A DNA stretch of 64,000 bases from Aureobasidium sp. EXF-3400 (lineage: Eukaryota; Ascomycota; Dothideomycetes; Dothideales; Saccotheciaceae), in assembly GCA_024195585.1 (NCBI GenBank), contig SWBL01000031.1:62001-126000 (forward strand), given 5' to 3'. The notes below the pieces were generated by a model that had not been told where the DNA came from, did no database searches, and was given only the letters and a program-made list of their open reading frames with translations. Positions 1 to 11,796 of the stretch are shown in pieces (position 1 is the first letter of the stretch; every line of letters starts with the position of its first letter). The translations under genes were made by a program, and so were the position numbers.

Positions 1-441
1 GAAGCCAAAGAGGTTGAGACGATAATTGATGTTCACGACAATGACCTGGTTTTCAGCCACTAACTTTGAAGGCTCATAAGCGGGTGAGTCGGCTGCACCG
101 GTTTCGAAAGATCCGCCGTACACATAGACCATGACAGGAAGTTTATCACCAGACTTGGCGCTCTCAGGCACGGTGATGGAAAGATGGTGGCAGTCTTCGC
201 GGACATCCAAACCTTGGAGTAGAGGAGCTTTTGTGATAAGCCCTGGAGCTCCGACTTTCGGTTGCGGGCATGCTGCACTGGGGGAAGTTGCCTGAAACAT
301 ATCGGCCCAGTCTTCGATTGGCTGGGGAATCTGAAAGCGTGCTGCTTTTCCGTAAGGGATACCAGTGTATTTGACGACATGGTCAGATCTGAAACCCTGT
401 ACTGGTCCACAAGGCGGGGACGCAACAAGGCTCTTAGTCAT
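1..441 (-). CDS. Type-B carboxylesterase/lipase, N-terminal part (cut by window edge)
   Basis: The minus strand is open from an ATG at 441 down to base 1 (147 codons, no stop), so the rest of the gene lies outside the window. The protein starts MTKSLVASPPCGPVQGF and shows the usual N-terminal marks of the carboxylesterase type-B family. These are a GIPYGKAARF segment, the REDCHHLSITVP segment (family form EDCLxLxxxxP) and the oxyanion-hole region VYVYGGSFETG, followed by NYRLNLFGF. The catalytic Ser, Glu and His would lie beyond the window. No signal peptide is visible, so a cytosolic hydrolase is likely; the substrate cannot be inferred. It lies downstream of, and on the same strand as, the sugar transporter. 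Confidence 0.85.
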   Translation of the reverse strand, partial: MTKSLVASPPCGPVQGFRSDHVVKYTGIPYGKAARFQIPQPIEDWADMFQATSPSAACPQPKVGAPGLITKAPLLQGLDVREDCHHLSITVPESAKSGDKLPVMVYVYGGSFETGAADSPAYEPSKLVAENQVIVVNINYRLNLFGF

Positions 442-918
442 GCTAGATGCGGCGCTTGGTTCCCAATTTAATTGGCACTGAGCTCAAAAGTCGAGTGATG
501 TGGGAAGCAAGAAGAATAGTTCATGAGATGCAACTTTTGGCAGGTCTTTCGGCTTCGGCTCGGTACGGATCTGAATCCACAGGTTGATCTGCCAACCCCA
601 CGCGATCTAGCACGGTCCGAGGAGAGCGGCCTTGAACGTCAGTCCTACGAATACTGATATCGCCTGCGTCGTGCAACAGCTTGTGCTCTAAACTGGCTGT
701 CCAGCCTCTTGCACTGCGCTATTGTCATTCAGCAGACTTCGGAACTCGAATTGGCCAGAGAGTAGGTATGGAACGTTCTTCCATTCCAAAAGATACAATG
801 ATTCCATGTTATATACAGCTCAAAACTCGAGAATAGCTGGTCATTGTTTCTAACTCTGCGCGACTACTGGACAAGACGACCAGGCCATCGAAGTAAATCT
901 TCTGCAAGTCGTACAAGC
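442..918. other. Intergenic, no gene seen
   Basis: Between the esterase start and the transporter stop I see only short overlapping open frames without family features. It should hold the esterase promoter and the transporter 3' end. Confidence 0.6.
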
Positions 919-2490
919 TCAGACTTTCTGAACATATTCGATGTTGGTGGTACACTCCTTGTCTTCAGATGGTTTCTCATCCACGAACGAGGTCACATGA
1001 AGATCTCTGTGTGCCTCTTCACCATCAAACACCACGGCGATCTCTTCCAGTGTACGTCCCTTGGTTTCCGGAAAAATGAACCAGATGGTAGGGATCATGG
1101 CTGCAAGCGTAGCGATATAGACAAAGTAGAACTTCCATTGGATGGCGTCCAGAGCGATGGGGTTGACATACTGGTTGAAGAAGCCTGCGGCGAAGACAGT
1201 AGTGAGGTTGGCAGACAAACCCTTGGAGCGGAGATGGAAAGGAAGAATCTCGACAGGGTAAGCAATGGACAGAGGAGTAAAAGCAATATCGTAGAAGCCG
1301 AAGAAGATGAAGAGGAAGGCGACCGTGGCGCCTCCAGCAGCTTTGATTCCGTGTTCAGCAAAGGTGGCACTGAGAGCTGTGACAATGATGAAAGAGGCAA
1401 GCATTCCACTAGCGGATAGAAGCCAAAGAGGACGGCGGCCAAAGCGTTCAGCAGCGAGGGCACCGGCGAAAGCCAGGCCTGCGTTCCAGATTTGAAGCGC
1501 GAGATTGATACCAGCTTGAGTGACTGAGCTGGTGATGCCGACGCTCTTGAGAATGGGGGCGAGGTAGTACGACACAATACCATTGCCAGCCCACTGGATC
1601 ATGAAGCCTACGAGGATGCAGATGAGGAATCGATGGCGGTTTCCCTTTGTAGCGAAGAAGGTAGACCAGCCAGTCGTCTTAGCGGCCTGCTTCTCCAACT
1701 CGATTGCCTGGCAGATCTCTTGGAATTCGTATTGTACGAGCTCATCATTTCTGTCGCCGTTCGCATGGTATTTTGCGAGTATGTCGAGTGCTTCCTGGTC
1801 GCGGCCCTTGGAGATCAACCATCTGGGAGATTCGGGGACGATGAGGAGGCCGAGACATTGAATGGCTGGGAAAAGACCTTGGAGGAGACAAGGAATGCGC
1901 CAGCTCCAACTGTTGTCCAGGAACAACGTACCGAGAGCAATACTGGCAGACAAAATAGCACCCCAATACCATGTGGCTTGGAACAAGTTGGTGACGTTGG
2001 CTCTGTGTCTGGGGTGAGCAATCTCGGTGGTAAGAGGAGGTGCGGCTGTTTGAGAGAATCCCAGGCCGATGCCGAGCATAATACGGGTACCGAGAAAGGC
2101 ATAGACACCAGAGGTAGCACACTGAATTATGGCTGCTGCAAGCATGATAGACGAGCCCAGGAAGACAGTGAAGCGACGCCCCATGTAGTCGCTGACATAG
2201 GATGCGGGGATGAAGGAGGGAAGACCTCCAAGACTGATGCCAGCAAGAGTCAAACCGAGGAGGCTCGAACTGGGATCGCCAAGGTTATGGTTGAAGTAGG
2301 GAATAGCAAGCAATCCATTGATGAGGGAACCATCATATCCATTGGCTGCGGCAGAAGCGAACATTGTTGCGATACCAAAGTTGAGTTTGCGAAGACCAGG
2401 ATCCTGAATCCATTTGGCATTGACGTTGTTGCGAAGGGTCTTATAGACCTCACTGCCGCTGGCTGCGACGACTCCTGCTGGGCCACCCAT
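919..2490 (-). CDS. MFS sugar porter, probable alpha-glucoside/disaccharide transporter of the MAL-type cluster
   Basis: Intronless, 523 residues, the usual size for the fungal sugar porter (SP) family of the MFS. The sequence shows about 12 hydrophobic segments and the SP signatures: YMGRRFTVFLGS after TM2, PESPRWLISKGR before the central loop, RFGRRPLWLL in the second half and PETKGRTLEEI at the end of the last TM. The soluble N-terminus is about 40 residues. It is a plasma-membrane sugar/H+ symporter by family. Substrate is inferred from context: it is divergent from a GH13 alpha-glucosidase and near a Zn2Cys6 regulator, the same trio as yeast MAL loci. Sequence alone also fits a lactose- or other disaccharide-permease-like member. 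Confidence 0.88.
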   Translation of the reverse strand: MGGPAGVVAASGSEVYKTLRNNVNAKWIQDPGLRKLNFGIATMFASAAANGYDGSLINGLLAIPYFNHNLGDPSSSLLGLTLAGISLGGLPSFIPASYVSDYMGRRFTVFLGSSIMLAAAIIQCATSGVYAFLGTRIMLGIGLGFSQTAAPPLTTEIAHPRHRANVTNLFQATWYWGAILSASIALGTLFLDNSWSWRIPCLLQGLFPAIQCLGLLIVPESPRWLISKGRDQEALDILAKYHANGDRNDELVQYEFQEICQAIELEKQAAKTTGWSTFFATKGNRHRFLICILVGFMIQWAGNGIVSYYLAPILKSVGITSSVTQAGINLALQIWNAGLAFAGALAAERFGRRPLWLLSASGMLASFIIVTALSATFAEHGIKAAGGATVAFLFIFFGFYDIAFTPLSIAYPVEILPFHLRSKGLSANLTTVFAAGFFNQYVNPIALDAIQWKFYFVYIATLAAMIPTIWFIFPETKGRTLEEIAVVFDGEEAHRDLHVTSFVDEKPSEDKECTTNIEYVQKV

Positions 2491-2791
2491 TGTTCAAGAT
2501 GAAAATGAGAGATGAAGAGAAGTACAGACTTGATGGTATATTGCTTTCTGCTGTCAGAAGCCAATGGATCTGCTGAAGGTTGAGTCTGGGGTACCCTGGG
2601 GTTGGCGACCCATGCCTTTATACATGTCTTAAGCGATACGTGTATACCAGAGCCATCTCGGTGGCGTGGAGACAATACCGGCCAGACCGGTAGTAGAGTT
2701 GAGAGACGGTATGGTGATCGGTAGGGAAGAAGGTGGAGTCCCCGCGGGTGAAGAATTTCGGGACAGCGGCCGGGAACAAACACGAAAAACT

Positions 2792-2820
2792 TTGCGGGAA
2801 TCTTTGCGAGATTCATTGCG
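2792..2820. repeat. 12-bp phased GCG array 1
   Basis: GCG at 2794, 2806 and 2818, each preceded by TT, with 9-bp spacers; a weaker ACG continues the phase at 2830. Confidence 0.7.
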
Positions 2821-2892
2821 AGCAAACCCACGAAATTCGACGCCTGCAGCCAAATCTAGACGGGCGACCTTTTGGCCCAGCAATCGACCGTA

Positions 2893-2933
2893 CTGCGACA
2901 CTCACCGCGAACATCATCCCGAAAGTCTCTGCG
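2893..2933. repeat. 12-bp phased GCG array 2
   Basis: GCG at 2895, 2907 and 2931 with a one-mismatch CCG at 2919, so four positions keep the 12-bp phase. Confidence 0.6.
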
Positions 2934-3014
2934 ATGCTTGTTGCTGGCGCCACAGACCTCGAGCTGCTGGCCATCTGATGCAAGCTTCACGTCGTTTTCA
3001 GTGGCGCTCAGTCG

Positions 3015-3043
3015 TTGCGAAAATCTTTGCGAGAGTCTTCGCG
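3015..3043. repeat. 12-bp phased GCG array 3
   Basis: GCG at 3017, 3029 and 3041 with 9-bp spacers. The unit around 3026 is nearly identical to the one around 2803 (ATCTTTGCGAGA). Confidence 0.7.
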
Positions 3044-3265
3044 ACAAGAATACCGACTGCATGACCAAAGCATCAAAGGTGCCATCTGCTGTGCACACCG
3101 CGGCGTATGTGGAAAGACACAGAATCCACACGGCCGCATGGGCGTTTGTTTCGGCGACGCTGATCCTTTGCGTCTTGCTAGGGTACTTAGAGGTAGGTCG
3201 TCCCTGTTTCGTGTTGCCATCCACCGTCTTTCCTTTAGTTTTTGTATCTCCTGAATTCATATTGA

Positions 3266-5050
<1,785 letters not shown>

Positions 5051-5566
5051 TAGTCGTCTCTGATCAACAACGTTAGAAATCATACAACCAGACTTTTAAG
5101 AGTGTTTGATCACAGTTCTGACCCATTGTAATCTCCATACCGTTGTGTAATCTCAAACCCCCTTCTGCGAGCTGGTGAACCTGAACCACGCCGTCACCAA
5201 CCAGATCGTCTCGTGTGTGGTTCTTCCGAAAAGGTGAGAACGCCGATGTTGGCACCGCGATCGTTGGAGCAGAAGCTAAAGTTATGAGTGCGTCCAGAAG
5301 AATTATTGTCGTTGGTTCTCATAGATTCCATGTATGATTACTTGTTGTCAGATCAAATCGTATAATGGTCGTTAGCATAAACTTTCGGAAGTGGTGCAGA
5401 TGGGCGGCTAATGGCTTCCTTCCTCTTGTTAGTAACGTAATAACAAACATGCGACCCCACTCACGCCTTCCGCCTTGTCGACTTTCGTCTTCATTCTCTC
5501 TATGCAACTTTCAAAAAACAATGATCTCGGCGCCGCCCACATTGATCTGTAGATGGTCGCTCGAGA
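5051..5566 (+). other. Intergenic, presumed promoter of the Zn2Cys6 gene
   Basis: No convincing reading frame. The 5521 ATG is followed by a stop after 9 codons (5551) and is out of frame with the regulator; it could act as an upstream ORF. Confidence 0.5.
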
Positions 5567-7249
5567 ATGGATAGGAGACGTGTTTGCGATGCCTGTTCCG
5601 TGCGACGTGTCAAGTGTGACGGCCAAGCACCATGCGCTGCCTGTTTGAAGTCGTCAATCGATTGTACCCGCTTGAGGCAGAGAGTCAAGTCTGGTCCCAA
5701 AGGAATGCGCAAGAAAACTCTGGAACGATTGAAGACGGTCAGAAGCCAGACTGCTAAGAATGCAAATCCTGTCTCGACCAATGCGTCAGAAGACCGCCAC
5801 GCCGAGCCCAGTCATGATGGCCTGGAAGCTACATCCACTACCACTGAGCACTCTTCCTACACAATCCAAGGACTTTTCTCAACGGAGCTGGACATGGATT
5901 TCGCCAACCTCGCCGATGAAAATCAGCAGCCGCCATCAGAGGTACCGCAGGTTTCAGCATGGCCATTCCGTATCAGCCCCGTCCTCCTGGAGCCATATCT
6001 GGACATCTACTACTACAAACTGTTTCCAGTCTGGCCAATAGTAGACAAAGACATGCTCACGGCAAGACTGCACGCTGCAGAGCCCGACGCAAGTGTATAC
6101 ATGCTTGCTAGCAGCGTCTGCGCAGCCACCATGGTCCAACTACAGCTCTCAGTATTCGGCCCGAGTGGTCATGTGCTTGATCCCGCCATGATGCTTACAG
6201 AGATTGAAGACCTCCGACGAACATACGACTACCGAGAGAGCCCGAGCCTCGAATTTCTCGCGACCAGTTTCTTCATGCATGTTGCCTATACAAACCTCGG
6301 TCGCTTGACAACCAGTACACTTTTGCTCAGAGAAGCGGTTACTCTTGCGTACATACTTGATCTACACAGGCCATCTCATTACGACGAGGTTACACCTATG
6401 GAAAGACAAAGTCATCTACGAATGTTCTGGATTTTGTTCATCACGGAGAGAGCGCATGCTACACAACACGATATTCCTTGCGTCATGACGGTTGACGCTG
6501 ATATGCCGGAACTGGACGTTGCAAGTCAGCCTGCCGTGCTATCTCCACTCATCATGCTATGCAGGATGTTCAGATCATTCTGCGAAGGTTCGAGTAGCAG
6601 TCTGACAACAGACAGCTTGACGTCCTTTAACAACCAACTATTGAAGATACCGACCATGACAGAAGACCACAACGAGCTGCAAAAAGCCGACCTTTCAGTG
6701 ACGCAACAATGGCTCCGGTTGATGTTTTGGAAACTGGCCATCAACAAAGTGGTTATGACAGCAAACTCCACCGACGACATCCGCAGCGTCTTTTTCCCCA
6801 TTTCCCTGGCCAAAGATCTGCTGTCAAATATTTCCACCATGTCCATCGACACACTTGAAGCTCATGGTCCTGGCATGGAACTCAAACTCTTCGAAGTCAC
6901 AAACTCTGTCGCCGACATCATAACGCTCAACCCTGCACAGTCGCAATACTCTTCGCTTCAACTTGGACCTCAAGATATTCTTGTTCACCTGACGAGTATC
7001 ATTGGTAAATTCAGAGGTGGTAACAAAACTCTCCTGCCCTTGCTGCAATCACGACTGTCGAGTATTGGGCTTGGGTCTGCGATACCACCGCGGATAACGG
7101 ATGTCACGTATGATTCTCCAGATACAAATCGCGAGAAGGGCTCGATTGAGAGCAATGAAGCCATCATTGCTGACCAGAGTCTTTGCGATGGTCAATCGAG
7201 TAGTTACTATGGTCCTGAGGTTCCGTACCACACACATTCGACTAACTGA
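5567..7249 (+). CDS. Zn2Cys6 transcription factor, probable MAL-type activator
   Basis: Intronless, 560 residues. The N-terminus carries a complete binuclear zinc cluster: Cys7, 10, 17, 23, 26 and 33 (C-x2-C-x6-C-x5-C-x2-C-x6-C). A basic linker rich in Lys/Arg follows (RQRVKSGPKGMRKK). Residues about 130-330 match the fungal-specific transcription factor middle region (YYKLFPVWPIVDKDML, LREAVTLAYILDLHRP, RMFWILFITERAHA), the type seen in yeast Mal63-like and AmyR/MalR-like regulators. A nuclear DNA-binding activator of the adjoining transporter and maltase is the natural reading given the cluster; that link is inferred. The start is chosen because MDRRRVCDAC is the normal short leader before the first Cys. 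Confidence 0.88.
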   Translation: MDRRRVCDACSVRRVKCDGQAPCAACLKSSIDCTRLRQRVKSGPKGMRKKTLERLKTVRSQTAKNANPVSTNASEDRHAEPSHDGLEATSTTTEHSSYTIQGLFSTELDMDFANLADENQQPPSEVPQVSAWPFRISPVLLEPYLDIYYYKLFPVWPIVDKDMLTARLHAAEPDASVYMLASSVCAATMVQLQLSVFGPSGHVLDPAMMLTEIEDLRRTYDYRESPSLEFLATSFFMHVAYTNLGRLTTSTLLLREAVTLAYILDLHRPSHYDEVTPMERQSHLRMFWILFITERAHATQHDIPCVMTVDADMPELDVASQPAVLSPLIMLCRMFRSFCEGSSSSLTTDSLTSFNNQLLKIPTMTEDHNELQKADLSVTQQWLRLMFWKLAINKVVMTANSTDDIRSVFFPISLAKDLLSNISTMSIDTLEAHGPGMELKLFEVTNSVADIITLNPAQSQYSSLQLGPQDILVHLTSIIGKFRGGNKTLLPLLQSRLSSIGLGSAIPPRITDVTYDSPDTNREKGSIESNEAIIADQSLCDGQSSSYYGPEVPYHTHSTN

Positions 7250-8424
7250 CGAGTCTTTCAAGTGGGATACATGACGAAGAAGTGCACATTCAGATTTCTG
7301 CAAATCATAACGAGGAACACAGTCTTGGAAACTAACGAAAGATACATTCTTGGAAACACCATGGATACAGACTCTGCTCTTCCTCGCAGAAGCTCACTTT
7401 CTCATTCACCTTCGAGCTTCTAGGTGACCTTTTTCGTAGCCTGTTCCTGGCAATCTATTTTTCAATCATACTTTTTGGAAACAAGTCGATTGATAGTTGG
7501 ACTTCTTATCATTGGCAATCGGTCGAATTTCGTAGTCGTGCGTTGCGTGGTTTGTCGCCCCCACCATATACGTCAGGACCGTTAGAGATTGTCGTCCTTT
7601 GCCATATCCCCGTGAAATATCACGAGAGCTGGTTGCGGGGCTCGTATTTTACAAGGTCACATATACATAGGTCTTGCAGGAACAGGTAGTAGCGTATCCC
7701 ATCCAGTTCATGAATCTTCTCGCTTGATTTTGGTTTTCCCCAGCTGTATCCTTGTGTGCGGCTTGTGAAAGAGGATACTCTTGCTTTCGTTCAACGCAAC
7801 AAGATGGAAAAGCGCGATGTCGGAAGTACAGTTGGCAGTAGAGGTAATACCCCATCTTCTCATCCCTTTTTGTCCGCATCTCCAAAGCAGCTTATCGCAG
7901 TCCCCGACATCTCACCATCCCCTCTTCTACTTCTTGGCACAAGCTGTTCAGTGGTCAAAGTTGACTAACAAAAACTTCAACAAGACAAAAGACCAGGACT
8001 GAGCCTAATGAGACGCATCGTTGCAACATGTGCATTTCAGATGCTATTTTGGCTTGTAGCCTTTGTTGGTTTGAGATGGTCCGGCGGCAACTACGATGAT
8101 ATGCCTTGGGTAAAGCTTTTCATATGTTTCGGTCTGGCAAATATTGGGTTTGAAGTCGTTTTGGATAAATTCAGACATGGATATTTTCGTTAGAACGGCA
8201 AGAGATTCTTCTTACAAACAAAAAGGGTTCTAATAGCAGTACATTTCCAGATTTAGTTCTCTAACCTGAGCTCGAGAATCTGGTCGACGCATGATTTGGA
8301 AACCGCAACATGATACAACTCTGACACCACTATCCTATCAATCAAAACACCACCACCTTTTCAATTCTCTAACAGTATAAAACCAACCAGCAAGCATCAT
8401 AAACCAGAACCATCCATTCTCAAC
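7250..8424. other. Long intergenic stretch
   Basis: Mostly empty. One small hydrophobic ORF lies at 8008-8193 (+): 61 codons, starting MRRIVATCAFQMLFWLVAF, with two possible membrane segments. It has no recognisable family and chance is possible. A TATA-like TATAAAA lies about 50 bp before the ATG at 8425. Confidence 0.4.
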
Positions 8425-8572
8425 ATGGCATACCCTACAAATGGCTAGTGTCACATTGGTGCGCAGAAGATGGAGCTCCAAGCAAAGCTCAAGTTACGTG
8501 TCCATCTGGTTGATGAGCCTACGAGCCGAGGTTGAGAGTCCGGTCGATGCACGAGTTGGAAAACGCATGATA
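8271..8572 (+). repeat. Degenerate local duplication (two ~43-bp copies)
   Basis: The segment 8271-8315 (CTCGAGAATCTGGTCGACGC...) recurs at 8531-8572 (GTTGAGAGTCCGGTCGATGC...), about three quarters identical by eye. Most differences are transitions and there is one 2-3 base gap. Confidence 0.45.
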
Positions 8573-9041
8573 TTGCAGGATAGACGTTGCCGGAGGAGTT
8601 GGAAAAGTTGAAGGGGTGCACGAGAGTGGATAATGGGATTATGGGTGGGGAGCTAAGGCTGCGGGTGAATTGTCGTTTGGAAGGGTATGGTGTATTCACT
8701 TTTTCTAGGGTAGGAAGTGACAATGACAGTGACTCGATCGATTGATCTGATTGGTTTAAAAGTCTTGTCATGACTTACTATCACATCACCACACCAAGCC
8801 ATTCCACCAGGCCGTCAAGGATGCTGTCAACCGCGGCTCACAGGAGATCATCCTCCTGGTACAATCTGCCGTTAGCTGGTCGATTGAGTTCACCGTAATG
8901 GGGCACTGGTTAGGCAAAGCCCTTGAGTCGGGCGTTGGATTCCACATGGTTATGAAGGACGGTTGGGCTAACACCACACGCACACCATACAAGCACAACA
9001 ACCAGGTCCATGTGCAATCGACGAAGGATCACATCTCCTGA
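8425..9041 (+). pseudogene. Possible decayed gene or unrecognised spliced gene
   Basis: A TATA-like box and an ATG in good context (CAACATGGC, 8425) open a frame that stops after seven codons. Further down, 8760-9041 is open for 93 codons ending in TGA, with a coding-like composition (for example AVKDAVNRGSQEIILL and GHWLGKALESGVGF) but no ATG near its start. This could be the last exon of a gene whose upstream exons I cannot assemble: the splice site before it would be an AAG near 8798. It could also be the remains of a broken gene. I recognise no family. The duplicated 43-bp segment lies inside it. Confidence 0.3.
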
Positions 9042-9524
9042 TCGATATACTCCTCCAAAACCATTCTAGCCCCTGAACCCATTCATTGTCAATTCTGCAT
9101 TGGAAGTACATCAAAGTGACATACCCCATCTCTCCTCCACAGGAGAGTAGCATATACAAATCCTTCCATCAGTAGCCTGATCCTCTGCTTTCGGGTGCGG
9201 TACACCAGTCCACCCTGTTCGAGAGGCTGACTCCAGCGCAGGGTCTCTGAGCTCCATCCAGGTCTCCATTGCCCCTGTGTTGGTTTTGTGCTTCCTTGAA
9301 CATGTAGCGTCCAATGTGGGGTTCCTTATATAGGCGTGGTTGGACTGTGAGAAACTGATCCTGTAACTCACTTATTCATTGTGGTACAAATGAGGGATCT
9401 CAGAAGTGATGCTTCAGTACTCTAGTCATGCGAAAGGGGTGCAGGGTTCATAATAGGGTATCATTTATGTGGGTGTATGAACGCGTCTGCAGTAGTAAAA
9501 ATAGAAAGAAATACAAATGCAATC
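9042..9524. other. Intergenic, nothing seen
   Basis: 3' flank of the sirtuin gene; only short overlapping frames. Confidence 0.5.
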
Positions 9525-10712
9525 TCATAACGAAGACTTTTCGTTGATATGAGGGAAGACATGGCCAAGCCCGTTAGCGGGTGCCTTATCCTTGTCATCA
9601 GCATTCTCATCATACCGCATCGTTTTCTCGCCTTTGACTGGATCTTTTGAGCTAGCCTCAGTCTGACCATCAAGATGATCCTTTCTGATCTGCTCTTGAT
9701 GCCACTTAGACACATCCAAAGTTTTGTCAACCTCTTTGGTAAGTTTGTCGACCTCATCCTGGAACTTCTCATCTCTTGATTTCTTGGCTTCCTCTTTGGC
9801 GATGTCGTCTTTTGTCTTGATGGGTTTTCCAGGAACGTATTCTGGATCTGTCTTTGCCCAAAGGTCTTCGAGCTCGTCTTCCCAACCAATGGCTTTTGCG
9901 AGTCTGCGGACGCCATCATCACAATCGCCTAGTAACAAGACATCATCAGAGCGTGAACCAAGACCTCCGACCCTTTCCATGTTGATCAGAACTCTTGGAA
10001 CGCCAGATTTGCAGGCACCGGGTAAGCTTGCAAAAGGTTGTACTTGTAGAGAAGTGCCCATGACGATGCAGAGATCAGCCTCGGTCGGAAGGTCGATGTT
10101 GTCGAAGAAGGCGCGAGGAAGTTGCTCGCCGAAGAAGACAATTTCAGGCTTCACGAGACCGTTGCAGCTAGACTTTTGACAGCGAGGTATAGTCTTGGCG
10201 TCGATGTGCTTCTTCAACTCTTCTTGGGGGTAGGGGCTCTTGCAGTCGATGCAGCTTTGACGGGCGAAACTGCCGTGGGCTTCAATGATGGACTCGTCAG
10301 GCACACCAGCTTCGCGTTCGAGGCAGTCGATGTTTTGAGTGAAGAGCTTGAGTAGGAGGCCCTTCTCATGAAGTAGGCGGATGAATGAATGTGTAACAGT
10401 CGGACGGTATTTTCCAGGATAGAGCTCGTGAGCTAGTGTATAGAAAGGCGTAGGGTTCTCGCGAAAGTATGAGATGTCAAAGACGGCCTCAGCATACGGC
10501 AGCTTGAGTCTAGCAAGATTGGCGTAGAGACCGGTATTGGGCGAGCGAAAGTCAGGAATGCCCGCACTTGTCGAGATACCAGCACCAGTCATGATGACAA
10601 TACGCTTTGCATGGCCATCCTTGATGTACTTGGCCAGACCTTGAAGAGTGCGGCTCTCGAGCGTCTTGGAAGGCGCGCTCTCATCTACTGGACTCGAACC
10701 GTCTTGGCCCAT
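9525..10712 (-). CDS. HST2: NAD-dependent protein deacetylase, HST2/SIRT2 class
   Basis: The model is 395 residues starting MGQDGSSPVDES. The frame stays open upstream to 10928, but homologues of this class begin at about this Met, so I treat the extra 72 codons as leader. The sirtuin core has MTGAGISTSAGIPDFRS (NAD binding), FTQNIDCLE, EAHGSF (catalytic His), a zinc ribbon CIDC...CQKSSC, KPEIVFFGE, and GTSLQVQPFAS. The tail after about residue 290 is charged and probably disordered. The new N-terminus MGxxxS fits the N-myristoylation consensus. Family role: NAD-dependent deacetylation of histone H4K16 and other lysines, largely cytoplasmic with nuclear entry. Intronless. Confidence 0.93.
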   Translation of the reverse strand: MGQDGSSPVDESAPSKTLESRTLQGLAKYIKDGHAKRIVIMTGAGISTSAGIPDFRSPNTGLYANLARLKLPYAEAVFDISYFRENPTPFYTLAHELYPGKYRPTVTHSFIRLLHEKGLLLKLFTQNIDCLEREAGVPDESIIEAHGSFARQSCIDCKSPYPQEELKKHIDAKTIPRCQKSSCNGLVKPEIVFFGEQLPRAFFDNIDLPTEADLCIVMGTSLQVQPFASLPGACKSGVPRVLINMERVGGLGSRSDDVLLLGDCDDGVRRLAKAIGWEDELEDLWAKTDPEYVPGKPIKTKDDIAKEEAKKSRDEKFQDEVDKLTKEVDKTLDVSKWHQEQIRKDHLDGQTEASSKDPVKGEKTMRYDENADDKDKAPANGLGHVFPHINEKSSL

Positions 10713-11796
10713 CTTAAAACGACCTTTTCCAGCTTTTCCTCGATCTTTATTGGCGCCTGACTGGCGATGCGGTTTATTCTTGCGACCTATTTTGAGGGCG
10801 TCTCGGAGCCAACGTGTGAAAGGAATTGCGAATCTTATCTCGGCGGCCGTAGGTTGAGGTGAAAGGTCGTAGCGTAGTGGCGTGTAAGCAGTGAATAAAT
10901 GTCTGAAAGAAGTCGAGAAACCCCACAAACTCGAGAGCTCGTCGCAAGTGCTTTTTGACTCGTGCGTGATTGCTAGCTTGCGTCATCGTGATTCAGGGCT
11001 CGGCAAGCTTTTCCGCTGAGGGCACTCCCGTAACGGCTATCTCGACCGCCGATACAATAATCACGCACCCACCCACCTATGAAGTGCAAGGACTTGAGAG
11101 AAAATGGAAAATTTATCCGAGCAATATATCAAAAAAAAAAACACTTTAGCGTCTAGCGATCTGCTTGTGGAAAACTGTATCAATGTATGGAGAAAGGACG
11201 ATTCTTGAGATAGAAATGTTGACATGGCCGTGTCTATGTTCGAAGAAGTAATCCTCGTGAACAATCTGCCCATCTGGTTCGGCGGCGTTGGTATAATAAA
11301 CTAAACGCTTCTACCACGGTCCGTCCATCTCTGACACCTTCAAAACTGCGTCTCCTGAGCTGGACTGTTGGCTCGATAGAATGGTGGATTGGACGAGATG
11401 ATGGCATCGTTCAGACACATGCAGGCAGTACCCTCGTGAGGGACCGCATACCTTACACCGTACTCTGTTCAAAGCTATGGTATTGCCAGAGGTATCTTTA
11501 AGAGCAAGTGGGTGGAAGTGCCTACTGTGTGCATCTTGAATATACGTGGCGGCAAGCCATGGCACGAGCAATGGTACTGAGCCCAGCCGAGCGTGCAAGT
11601 CCAGGTCAAATGTTGTTCCTGGCGCCATTAAGAGGAGTGGACTCGAACGAGTCTGTCCGAGGCAAAACGACGGCGAAGAAGGACTGGACCATAATTTTCA
11701 TCCTAGCAACGAGCTGGTCTTTGCGTGGAAAGAAACCGACCCGCAGTCCGGCCTTAACCTCACAACACCAATGTGGCAATGGTCGACAAGGTTGGC
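10713..11796. other. Intergenic between HST2 and RMT2
   Basis: Holds the HST2 promoter and the RMT2 3' flank. A 14-base inverted repeat GACTCG-AA-CGAGTC lies at about 11641-11654. A 105-codon minus-strand frame (11311-11628) is Cys-rich near its end but unsupported. Confidence 0.5.

Noticed and set aside
1633..2502. 289-codon plus-strand frame
   Set aside because: Antisense shadow of the MFS transporter.
11311..11628. 105-codon minus-strand frame with a Cys-rich end
   Set aside because: No homologous feature, and it lies in the RMT2 3' flank; kept only as a note.
11630..11660. tRNA B-box-like GACTCGAACGA
   Set aside because: No flanking T-arm pairing or acceptor stem; the sequence is instead a short palindrome.
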